Source: Alphaproteobacteria bacterium UBA998 (GTDB lineage Bacteria > Pseudomonadota > Alphaproteobacteria > Rickettsiales > UBA998). From it: a DNA stretch of 20,038 nucleotides. Where the stretch lies: assembly GCA_002291925.1 (NCBI GenBank), contig DBAY01000059.1:1-20038 (forward strand), given 5' to 3'. Shown one piece after another: positions 14,666 through 20,038 of this stretch. Under the pieces are notes generated by a model. The model worked only from the letters and a program-made list of their open reading frames with translations. It did not search any database and was not told the DNA's origin. Position 1 is the first letter of the stretch. The number at the start of each line of letters is the position of its first letter. Both the position numbers and the translations under genes were made by a program.

Positions 14666-14750
14666 CGCTTGTTCTGCCCTCTGGCAGCGTCAAGCGGGAT
14701 GTCGGTTCTCTCCTAGGCCGGGTCGCGGGCAATCGACCCGGCCTTTTTGT
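14666..14750 (+). ncRNA. Candidate small RNA or structured 3' UTR with terminator
   Basis: The first hairpin pairs CGCTTG (14666-14671) with CAAGCG (14691-14696), and inside it CTGCC (14674-14678) with GGCAG (14683-14687) around a CTCT loop. A short single-stranded stretch follows, then an intrinsic terminator. The shape (stem-loop, linker, terminator) is that of many bacterial small RNAs, but it could equally be the 3' end of the prfC message. It matches no RNA family I know. The 5' end is unknown. Confidence 0.35.
14715..14750 (+). terminator. Rho-independent terminator
   Basis: AGGCCGGGTCG (14715-14725) and CGACCCGGCCT (14734-14744) form a perfect 11-bp stem with an 8-base loop, followed directly by a T-run. 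This is the clearest intrinsic terminator in the window. It lies 156 bases after prfC and would end either that message or a separate small RNA. Confidence 0.9.
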
Positions 14751-14876
14751 ATTTTAGTTTGCCCCTGCTGGTTTTTGTGTTTGCCCCTGCTACGGCCATC
14801 TGGCCTTTGCAATAGGCGCCGCTTCGCTGGCTCATGGCTGACTTGGACATGCTGTCCTCGACTAACAGATGAAGAG

Positions 14877-14946
14877 TGTCACCCTGCACTTGGTAGACGG
14901 GATCTCCCAAAATAACGGGGAGATGCCGCAATGAATGCGGCAGGAC
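14877..14946. repeat. Decayed palindromic repeat overlapping the rmuC 3' end
   Basis: It starts TGTCACCCTGCACTTGGTAG, clearly the TGTCACCCCGC family, and ends in GCCGCAATGAATGCGGCAGG then ACA. The inner dyad is ATCTCCC (14902-14908) / GGGAGAT (14918-14924). Outer arms have several mismatches. The rmuC stop codon (complement of TCA at 14879-14881) lies in the conserved tip. Confidence 0.7.
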
Positions 14947-16339
14947 ATTCTGATTCCCCCGCCGTGATGGCAATCACCTTATCGCTCTCTGAGTCCTCGG
15001 CTTCCAGCGTGAGGGTCATCTCGCTGCGGTGGACGTCGAAGACGGGCAGCGGGGCGGGGATGTCCTTGTTCTTGGCGGGCTTCACGCCGTGGCTGGCGAG
15101 GCGGCGCATGCGGGGCAGCACACGCTGGTTCAGCGTGCCGGTCATGGATTTGTAGGCCTCGGCGACGGACTGGATACCGCGGCCCAGTTTATCCATGCCG
15201 GTGAGCGCGTTGATGACGCTCTCCATGAGGTCGGAGACGTCCTGCACGATCTTTTCCTGGTTCTCCTGCCGCTGGGCTTCGGCGAGGCGCGTCTGGGCGA
15301 GCGCGAAATAGCCGTAGATGGTGATAGGGCCAACCAGCGCGATACCTGCCTTCTGCAGGTACTCGCAGACGTTCTTGTCACAGTTCTTCAGCCGCTCGAT
15401 AAGGGCCTCGCCGGGGAAATACATCAGGCTGATGACGGAGTCGATCTGCGCGCCCTTGCCTGCCCGCTTGTAGCAGTCAAGAATCGCGCTGCGGTAATCC
15501 TTGCTGGCGAGCGCTTTGGCGTGCTCGCGCATGGATTTCTGGAATTGCGCAAAGACGTCCGGCTCGCGCTCCGTGCCGCAGGCCTCCTCCAACTCCAGCA
15601 TGAATTTGGAGGCCTTGGAATCCACCACGATCACCATGTTCTGCGGCAGGAAGATCACCGCGTCCGGGCGCAGCGCCCCCGCCCCGTCCTCACCCGCGAT
15701 GTGGTACTGCATCACGAAGTCGCGCTTCGGCTCGAAGCCCAGTTCCTTGAGCTGGTTTTCTAGCCCCACCTCGGCCATCTTGCCCGCCCCGCCAGGATTG
15801 GTAAGGGCGCGCATGACGAGGTCCATCTTGCCGGTGACGGATTCGGTTTTCTCCTTCATCGCCTCGACGCGCGTGACGATGCCGGTGACATTCTCCATCA
15901 GCTTCGCGGTGATCTCCTGCGTCTGCTTCTTGACTTCCTCGTTCTCGCGCTTGTGGTCCTCCAGCAGCTTGGTGGACATGGTGGCCCCCGCCTGCATCAC
16001 GGCGGCCTTGGCGGCCTCCACCATCTGCTGCTTTTCCTGCTCCCACTCGGCGCGGCGGGATTCCATGCCCTGGATTTTCTCACGCAGGGTAGCGGCTTCC
16101 TTTTCCACGCGCAGATTCATGGCCTGCAACTCGCGCACTTCGTCCTTCAGCAGGTCGCGCTCTTCCTCGAGCGGCGCACGGGAGGCCAAGGCAGCGGCGC
16201 GCTCGTTGGAGGCGGCGAGCAACTCTTCACGCAAGGTACACAATTCGCCCGCCTGCCGCGATTGCTGACGCAGGCTCCACACCAGCCCGCCCGCCGAAAG
16301 CGCGGTGGTACAGGCAAGCACGATACTGATAGGCTCCAT
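14879..16339 (-). CDS. rmuC: DNA recombination protein RmuC homolog
   Basis: 486 residues. RmuC proteins limit inversions at short inverted repeats and carry a PD-(D/E)XK-like nuclease fold. The N-terminal membrane or signal helix is at about 4-23, followed by a long coiled coil (about 35-175). The RmuC domain follows: MAEVGLENQLKELGF (188-202), LRPDAVIFLP (223-232) and VVDSKASKF (238-246), the acid-acid-lysine set expected for the active site, then ITIYGYFALAQT (339-350). The start at 16339 has a perfect AAGGAGG site 5 bases upstream. The last ~22 residues are encoded by a palindromic repeat, so the ancestral stop was probably lost. It is divergent from glmU with a 78-base gap. Confidence 0.94.
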   Translation of the reverse strand: MEPISIVLACTTALSAGGLVWSLRQQSRQAGELCTLREELLAASNERAAALASRAPLEEERDLLKDEVRELQAMNLRVEKEAATLREKIQGMESRRAEWEQEKQQMVEAAKAAVMQAGATMSTKLLEDHKRENEEVKKQTQEITAKLMENVTGIVTRVEAMKEKTESVTGKMDLVMRALTNPGGAGKMAEVGLENQLKELGFEPKRDFVMQYHIAGEDGAGALRPDAVIFLPQNMVIVVDSKASKFMLELEEACGTEREPDVFAQFQKSMREHAKALASKDYRSAILDCYKRAGKGAQIDSVISLMYFPGEALIERLKNCDKNVCEYLQKAGIALVGPITIYGYFALAQTRLAEAQRQENQEKIVQDVSDLMESVINALTGMDKLGRGIQSVAEAYKSMTGTLNQRVLPRMRRLASHGVKPAKNKDIPAPLPVFDVHRSEMTLTLEAEDSESDKVIAITAGESECPAAFIAASPRYFGRSRLPSAG

Positions 16340-16360
16340 GATTTCCTCCTTGCGCCCGCG

Positions 16361-16385
16361 CGGCCAGCGTTTTACGGTCTGGCCG
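16361..16385. promoter_or_regulatory. Dyad in the rmuC-glmU divergent promoter region
   Basis: CGGCCAG (16361-16367) and CTGGCCG (16379-16385) are perfect inverted copies around an 11-base centre (CGTTTTACGGT). The position between two divergent starts suggests an operator or a 5' UTR hairpin. No factor can be assigned. Confidence 0.35.
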
Positions 16386-16417
16386 AACCCTAGCGTTAAT
16401 CCTCCTCCGCCGCAACC

Positions 16418-17773
16418 ATGAGCCTCGCCGATATTCCTCCTTTTTCCGCCATCATCCTTGCTGCCGGCAAGGGCACGCGCATGAAATCGCAGCTACCGAA
16501 GGTGCTGCATGGCGTTGCGGGCTTCCCGATGCTCTGGCACGTGCTGCAGAAGGCGCGCGCGCTGGAGGCACAGGAAACGGTGGTGGTCATCGGCCCGCAA
16601 ATGGAAACGGTGGCCGACGTGGCGCGGGACACCCTCCCCGGCTGCCGCATCGCCGTGCAGAAGGACCAGCTCGGCACCGGCCACGCCGTGCGCTGCGCCG
16701 AGGACGCCATCACGCAAGCCCAATGCGCGCATGTGGTGCTTTATGGTGATACGCCGCTCATCCGCCCGCAGACCATCGCGCGGCTGCTGAAACGGCTGGA
16801 GCGCGCCGACCTCGCCATTCTCGGCATGCGCTGCTACGACCCGAAGGAATATGGCCGCCTCATCGTCGATGAGCATGACCGGCTGCAGCGCATCGTCGAA
16901 TACAAGGACGCCAGCTGGGAGGAGCGCGACATCAATTTGTGCAATTCCGGCGTGATGGCGGTGGCGAAAGGCCGCATCTTCGAGCTGCTGAAACAGGTGA
17001 AGAACGACAACGCCAAGGGCGAATATTACCTCACCGATCTTGTGGCCATCGCCAACGCGGAAGGGCTGCATTGCGTGGTGGAGGAAGCCGACGAGCAGGA
17101 GCTGCTCGGCGTGAATTCCCGCGAGGAGCTGGCCGTGGCGGAAGCCGAGATGCAAATCCGCCTGCGCCGCTGGGCGATGGCGCACGGCGCCACGCTGATC
17201 GACCCCGCCAGCGTGTTCTTCGCCGCCGATACGCAGATCGGGCAGGACGTCACCATTGAGCCGCAGGTGTTTTTCGGCCCCGGCGTGGTGGTGGAGGACG
17301 AGGTGGAGATTCGCGCCTTCAGCCACATCGCGGGCGCAAAGGTGGGACGCGGCTCCGTGGTCGGCCCGTTCGCCCGCCTACGCCCCGGCGCTGTGCTGAT
17401 GGAGGACGTGCATGTCGGCAATTTCGTGGAAATCAAGAAAGCCACGCTGCACCCCCACACCAAGGCCAACCACCTGAGCTATCTCGGCGATGCCGTGGTC
17501 GGCAGCGGCGCGAACATCGGCGCGGGCACCATCACCTGCAATTATGACGGCTTCTCCAAGTTCGAAACCGTCATCGGCAAGGGCGCCTTCATCGGCTCCA
17601 ATACGGCTTTGGTCGCTCCGGTAAAGGTCGGCGATGGCGCGATTGTCGGCGCCGGCAGCACGATTGCGGAGGATGTCGCCCCATATGCACTGGCGACGAC
17701 GCGGGCGCCGTTTTACGAAAAAGCCGATGGGGCGAAGAAGTTCCGGGAGAAGCGCAAGAAGGCAGACGCTTAA
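16418..17773 (+). CDS. glmU: Bifunctional UDP-N-acetylglucosamine pyrophosphorylase / glucosamine-1-phosphate N-acetyltransferase
   Basis: 451 residues, the full length of the two-domain enzyme. It acetylates glucosamine-1-phosphate and then adds UMP to make UDP-GlcNAc for peptidoglycan and lipid A. The N-terminal uridyltransferase has LAAGKGTRMKSQLPKVLHG (14-32), QLGTGHAV, LYGDTPLI with the metal-binding Asp, and NSGVMA. The C-terminal half is a left-handed beta-helix of hexapeptide repeats with GPFARLRPGA, the catalytic-type His352 in KANHLSYLGDA, and GAGTITCNYDG. No clear ribosome binding site precedes 16418, but the N-terminus aligns with the family. The stop is one base before the next gene, where base composition changes abruptly to AT-rich. 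Confidence 0.97.
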   Translation: MSLADIPPFSAIILAAGKGTRMKSQLPKVLHGVAGFPMLWHVLQKARALEAQETVVVIGPQMETVADVARDTLPGCRIAVQKDQLGTGHAVRCAEDAITQAQCAHVVLYGDTPLIRPQTIARLLKRLERADLAILGMRCYDPKEYGRLIVDEHDRLQRIVEYKDASWEERDINLCNSGVMAVAKGRIFELLKQVKNDNAKGEYYLTDLVAIANAEGLHCVVEEADEQELLGVNSREELAVAEAEMQIRLRRWAMAHGATLIDPASVFFAADTQIGQDVTIEPQVFFGPGVVVEDEVEIRAFSHIAGAKVGRGSVVGPFARLRPGAVLMEDVHVGNFVEIKKATLHPHTKANHLSYLGDAVVGSGANIGAGTITCNYDGFSKFETVIGKGAFIGSNTALVAPVKVGDGAIVGAGSTIAEDVAPYALATTRAPFYEKADGAKKFREKRKKADA

Positions 17774-17774
17774 A

Positions 17775-18287
17775 ATGCGTTATGATGGTGATATTGCAAT
17801 TAGTTCACTTGATATCGCTAATGAAGCAGCAATATTGTTTTCTTTGGTTAAGGCCAACTACAATGATCTATATGAGGAGTTAGTAAAAGAATCTGTAAGC
17901 ACTGAGTTTGATGATTACTCAATGGGGTTACATACAGGTATTTTTGAAATCCCGCTTAACTTTATAATCAATAAAACCATTTACCTAGCTGTAGTTACTC
18001 GTAATTTACATTATCATCTTCGAAATTCCGATCTTTTGGATTCAATTGATAATTCAATTAGAGATAAGATTGATGAACTTATAGAGTTCTGCAATAAAGT
18101 AGTGCACGGAACAAGTATACAATATGATCGTTTCGATTTTACGATTGAAATAAGTAAAGCTCAAAAACCTTACACTTATAATGTAGCGAGATTTTGTGAG
18201 CGGGTGGTTTGGTTTGCCGAATGGGTAAACTCAATGGATTTTAATGGGTACATGAACGGGTCGGGTGCAAATAAACTGCTGACTTAA
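17775..18287 (+). CDS. Unrecognised AT-rich protein with weak HEPN-like motifs
   Basis: 170 residues, predicted mostly helical and soluble. I do not recognise a family. It is strongly AT-rich and uses codons such as TTA, ATA and AAT, unlike every long gene around it, which points to horizontal acquisition. Two short motifs recall HEPN ribonucleases, whose active site is R-x(4-6)-H: RNLHYH (76-81), which fits exactly, and CNKVVHG (106-112), which looks like the common RNKIVHG with Cys in place of Arg. The frame is open upstream into glmU, but ATG 17775 is chosen because the composition switch and the AT-rich protein begin there, one base after the glmU stop. Only a weak AAGG lies 12 bases upstream. 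A small membrane peptide follows 23 bases later. The function is not established. Confidence 0.6.
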   Translation: MRYDGDIAISSLDIANEAAILFSLVKANYNDLYEELVKESVSTEFDDYSMGLHTGIFEIPLNFIINKTIYLAVVTRNLHYHLRNSDLLDSIDNSIRDKIDELIEFCNKVVHGTSIQYDRFDFTIEISKAQKPYTYNVARFCERVVWFAEWVNSMDFNGYMNGSGANKLLT

Positions 18288-18310
18288 AGACACGTATAGA
18301 AGGAGAAAAA

Positions 18311-18517
18311 ATAAATCAATTTTTATATAAGAAAAATCCTTTAAAGTGGGCTATATTTGGAAGCTTGATTGGAGTGGTTGGTTCATTCCTATCACAGATA
18401 ATGCTTAATAATCCGAATCCACCCATATCTTATTTTACAGGTTTTTTAGGGGGTGCCTTTTGGGGGGCTGTAGCAGCAATGATAGTAAATTCCATTAAAC
18501 CTAAGAAATCTAATTAA
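18311..18517 (+). CDS. Putative 68-residue two-helix membrane peptide with AUA start (or start-less remnant)
   Basis: The frame from ATA 18311 to TAA 18515-18517 encodes 68 residues with two clear membrane helices (about 13-31, WAIFGSLIGVVGSFLSQIM, and 41-60) that carry glycine zipper patterns (GSLIGVVG and GFLGGAFWGA). They are joined by a short NNPNPP turn and flanked by lysines at both ends (YKKNPLK and KPKKSN), so both ends should lie inside the cell. A strong AAGGAG (18300-18305) sits 5 bases before the ATA. No ATG, GTG or TTG occurs in frame between the site and the first helix; the upstream in-frame stop is at about 18272. Either AUA is used, or an ATG was lost by one substitution, or this is a remnant. 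It shares the AT-rich composition of the preceding gene. Confidence 0.45.
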   Translation: MNQFLYKKNPLKWAIFGSLIGVVGSFLSQIMLNNPNPPISYFTGFLGGAFWGAVAAMIVNSIKPKKSN

Positions 18518-18575
18518 TAGTGTTGGACATAAGCCAGCATTAGTATGGTTCAGTATATGCCGAAAGTAATTTGCC

Positions 18576-18604
18576 TTGATTCTTAATCAACTCTTGACTA
18601 TTTC
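18576..18604 (+). promoter_or_regulatory. Possible promoter with overlapping dyad upstream of the Nfu gene
   Basis: TTGATT (18576-18581), a 17-base spacer, then TATTTC (18599-18604). The -35 element is half of a perfect dyad TTGATT-CTT-AATCAA (18576-18590), which could be a repressor site. It resembles an FNR site, but the spacing is one base too long. Confidence 0.35.
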
Positions 18605-18627
18605 CCTCAGGCATTGAGGAGCCATCC

Positions 18628-19185
18628 ATGTTCATCCAGACCGAACCGACCCCGAATCCGCAGACCATGAAATTCCTTCCTGGCGTCCCGGTGATGCCGC
18701 AGGGGACGGCGTTCTATACGGATGCCAAGCTGGCGGAGGAGTCACCGCTCGCCTCGGCACTGTTCAAGATTGACGAGGTGTCGGCGGTGTTTCTCGGCGC
18801 AGATTTCATTACGGTGACCAAGCAGGAATCTGCCGGGTGGGACATCCTGAAAACCGAGCTGCTCACCACCATCATGGATTTCTTCGTCAGCGGTGGGGAG
18901 GTGATGCGCTCCAAATCTCGCTCGGCGTCCGCCGGGGGCGAGGCGTCGGATGACGATTCCGCCATCGTGAAGGAGATCAAGGAACTGATCGAAACCCGCG
19001 TCCGCCCCGCCGTGGCAATGGATGGCGGCGACATCGTGTTCCATTCGTTCGAGGATGGCGTCGTGAAGCTGGAAATGCACGGTTCCTGCTCCGGCTGCCC
19101 CTCCTCCACCGCCACCCTGAAAAGCGGCATCGAGAATATGCTGAAGCACTACATCCCGGAAGTGGTGGCGGTCGAGCCGGTCTAA
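18628..19185 (+). CDS. NifU-family Fe-S cluster carrier (Nfu N-terminal plus NifU C-terminal domains)
   Basis: 185 residues. Proteins of this layout carry and deliver iron-sulfur clusters to target enzymes and are standard in alphaproteobacteria. The Nfu N-terminal domain (1-87) opens with FIQTEPTPNPQTMKFLPG. A Ser/Ala-rich linker (about 95-111) leads to the NifU domain (112-185) with RPAVAMDGGDIVF and the cluster-binding C154-S-G-C157 motif in HGSCSGCPSS, then TLKSGIENMLKHYIPEV. Both ligand cysteines are present. GAGGAG (18616-18621) lies 6 bases before the ATG. The stop overlaps the stop of the converging flagellar-like gene by a few bases. The N-terminal domain differs from E. coli NfuA, so that symbol is not used. 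Confidence 0.94.
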   Translation: MFIQTEPTPNPQTMKFLPGVPVMPQGTAFYTDAKLAEESPLASALFKIDEVSAVFLGADFITVTKQESAGWDILKTELLTTIMDFFVSGGEVMRSKSRSASAGGEASDDDSAIVKEIKELIETRVRPAVAMDGGDIVFHSFEDGVVKLEMHGSCSGCPSSTATLKSGIENMLKHYIPEVVAVEPV

Positions 19186-19577
19186 GCTTTGATATCGAGC
19201 AGGCTCTTCATCATCTCGTCCTGCGTCTTGATGACCTTGGCGTTGGCTTTGAAATCGTAGCTGGCGATTTTCTGCTGCACGGCTTCTTCTTCCAGATTCA
19301 CATTCGGAAACTCGACGATGCCGTTTTCATCGGCCGCCGAATTCTCGGGCTGGTACACCGGGATGATCGCGGGGTTGCGCGTGCGGATGGAGGTTTCCAC
19401 CCCGCCGGTCGGCTCGATGCTGCGCTGAGAGACGTCCGTCGGCTGATAGGCACGCTCCACGCGCTCGCCATTCACGAGGGAGGACGTGCTCTGCAGATTG
19501 GCGACGTTATTGGCGCTGTTGCCGAGGCGAACCTGCGCCGCATTCATGCCGCTGAGTCCAATGCCAAAGACGTTCAT
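19182..19577 (-). CDS. Flagellar basal-body rod-like protein (FlgC-type ends)
   Basis: 131 residues. The N-terminus (FGIGLSGMNAAQVRLGNSAN, then NVANLQSTSS) matches the flagellar rod/hook N-terminal helix with its ANN-AN signature. The C-terminus (NVNLEEEAVQQKIASYDFKA, then NAKVIKTQDEMMKSLLDIK) matches the rod C-terminal domain of FlgC. These helices form the coiled coil of rod proteins. A GTG at 19583 is in frame, but ATG 19577 is preferred since AGGAGG (19588-19583) lies 5 bases before it and overlaps the GTG. No other flagellar gene is in the window, so this is a detached copy, either a minor rod component or a paralogue with a new role. It converges on the Nfu gene with overlapping stops. 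Confidence 0.85.
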   Translation of the reverse strand: MNVFGIGLSGMNAAQVRLGNSANNVANLQSTSSLVNGERVERAYQPTDVSQRSIEPTGGVETSIRTRNPAIIPVYQPENSAADENGIVEFPNVNLEEEAVQQKIASYDFKANAKVIKTQDEMMKSLLDIKA

Positions 19578-19663
19578 GCTCACCTCCTGACGTCCCCCAT
19601 ACTATAGAAGGAACGCCTGAAGGGAAAGTTAATAACATCTCGGATTTTAGCTAAATCAGCGCC

Positions 19664-19804
19664 TTATGGCTCGATGTCGGACTTCTTGGTGCTGGTACCC
19701 GTCCAAGCGGGCGGGTCGCTGGCGGGGAAGCTGTCCTCGCTGGCCTTGTCCACCGGATTCTTCGAATGCGGCAGATTCTTGTTCTCGTTGGATTCTGGCT
19801 TCAT
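19664..19804 (-). CDS. Small acidic protein with SFPASDPPAW motif
   Basis: 46 residues. A strong AAGGAG (19816-19811) lies 6 bases before the ATG, and codon use fits the GC-rich neighbours. The sequence is hydrophilic with no membrane segment: lysine- and asparagine-rich start, then ASEDSFPASDPPAWTGTST (21-39) and a short charged tail. The (E/D)-S-FPASDPP-W pattern recurs in short uncharacterised proteins of alphaproteobacteria, so this is very probably a real gene despite its size. Function unknown; probably intrinsically disordered. It lies upstream of the flagellar-like gene on the same strand with an 86-base gap. Confidence 0.72.
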   Translation of the reverse strand: MKPESNENKNLPHSKNPVDKASEDSFPASDPPAWTGTSTKKSDIEP

Positions 19805-19887
19805 TGGGCTCTCCTTGATGGCTTCCAGCCTTGCACAACCGGCCTAAAAACCCCATGCCCTGCCCCCTGCCGCCCCATCAAAAAGGG

Positions 19888-19916
19888 TTGCCAGAGCGGG
19901 CCAAACCCGCTACTTC
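19888..19916 (+). promoter_or_regulatory. Possible tRNA-Thr promoter
   Basis: TTGCCA (19888-19893), a 17-base spacer containing the dyad GCGGG/CCCGC, then TACTTC (19911-19916), 18 bases before the tRNA 5' end. Spacing is ideal; the -10 is weak. Confidence 0.4.
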
Positions 19917-19934
19917 CTACCCACTCAGGTCAGG

Positions 19935-19975
19935 GCCGACTTAGCTCAGCTGGTAGAGCATCGCATTCGTAATGA
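19935..19975 (+). tRNA. 5' half of tRNA-Thr(CGT), interrupted or truncated in the anticodon arm
   Basis: GCCGACT acceptor 5' strand, TA, D arm GCTC-AGCTGGTA-GAGC, then the anticodon loop TTCGTAA with CGT at 19968-19970 (position 34-36 by direct count). After the loop the 3' side of the anticodon stem (TGAGG) pairs poorly with TCGCA, and no T arm (GTTC), acceptor 3' strand (AGTCGGC) or CCA follows in the remaining 63 bases. The gene is therefore interrupted by an intron or other insertion, or truncated; the window end prevents deciding. Confidence 0.7.
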
Positions 19976-20038
19976 GGGGAGCGACAGCGGCGTGAGTGGG
20001 AAGTAAGTTTGGAAGGACAAAGAGTTAGGAAGTAATCA

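Larger units (their letters stand above)
14559..14878. other. Intergenic region between prfC and rmuC, no gene seen
   Basis: About 320 bases. The first part (14580-14620) is AT-rich and promoter-like. 14666-14750 holds two hairpins and a T-run. 14755-14785 has a short direct repeat (TTTGCCCCTGCT twice). From 14877 a decayed palindromic repeat begins that also forms the end of rmuC. I see no coding sequence beyond peptides of about a dozen codons. Confidence 0.7.

Noticed and set aside
14755..14785. Short direct repeat TTTGCCCCTGCT twice after the terminator
   Set aside because: Only two short copies; no feature can be supported from it.
18576..18590. FNR-type site before the Nfu gene
   Set aside because: TTGAT and ATCAA are separated by 5 bases rather than the 4 of the FNR consensus.
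19656..19856. 66-codon minus-strand frame in the same place as the small acidic protein
   Set aside because: A different frame without a ribosome binding site; the 46-codon frame has AAGGAG and a recurring protein motif.

Overview
The window looks like a chromosomal segment of a GC-rich alphaproteobacterium. The evidence is the gene order (coaBC and dut in one run; SRP RNA, dnaX, ybaB and recR in another), the protein types, and many TGTCA-tipped palindromic repeats between genes. The exact lineage cannot be read from the sequence. Nearly all genes are housekeeping. The accessory material sits in intergenic repeats, a VapBC pair, an AT-rich two-gene cassette and a tRNA gene that loses its match half way.

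Layout. 1-121: nested palindromic repeat. 163-585 (-): folB. 690-4005 (+): coaBC, a membrane methyltransferase, dut and cysK, tightly packed and probably one operon. 4009-7622 (-): ftsK followed by an unrecognised membrane protein. 7623-8302: about 680 bases without a gene, filled with at least five palindromic repeats. 8303-12075 (+): SRP 4.5S RNA (ffs), a membrane-anchored J-like protein with an altered HPD motif, dnaX, ybaB and recR. 12240-12868 (+): AbrB/PIN toxin-antitoxin pair. 12966-14558 (+): prfC. 14559-14878: intergenic stretch with a two-hairpin, terminator-ended RNA candidate and a decayed repeat. 14879-16339 (-): rmuC, whose last ~22 codons come from that repeat. 16418-17773 (+): glmU. 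17775-18517 (+): AT-rich cassette of a 170-residue protein with weak HEPN-like motifs and a 68-residue two-helix membrane peptide lacking a standard start codon. 18628-19185 (+): Nfu-type Fe-S carrier, tail to tail with a flagellar-rod-like protein (19182-19577, -). 19664-19804 (-): a 46-residue acidic small protein. 19935 to the end: the 5' half of a tRNA-Thr(CGT), after which the sequence stops matching a tRNA.

How the genes work together. The first plus-strand run supplies CoA, dUTP hygiene and cysteine, and the divergent folB supplies folate. The SRP RNA to recR run is the conserved cluster for protein targeting, the clamp loader, a nucleoid protein and RecFOR repair. FtsK, RmuC and PrfC add chromosome segregation, genome maintenance and translation termination. 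GlmU makes UDP-GlcNAc for the envelope.

Points most worth a second look: the AT-rich cassette with its putative AUA start; the exact 24-bp tandem duplication covering the 3' arm of the SRP RNA stem; the interrupted tRNA-Thr enclosed by nested inverted repeats; the HSD J-like protein; the repeat-derived RmuC tail; and inverted heptamer arrays abutting the recR and prfC start codons. All calls are from reading the sequence; no database search was run.
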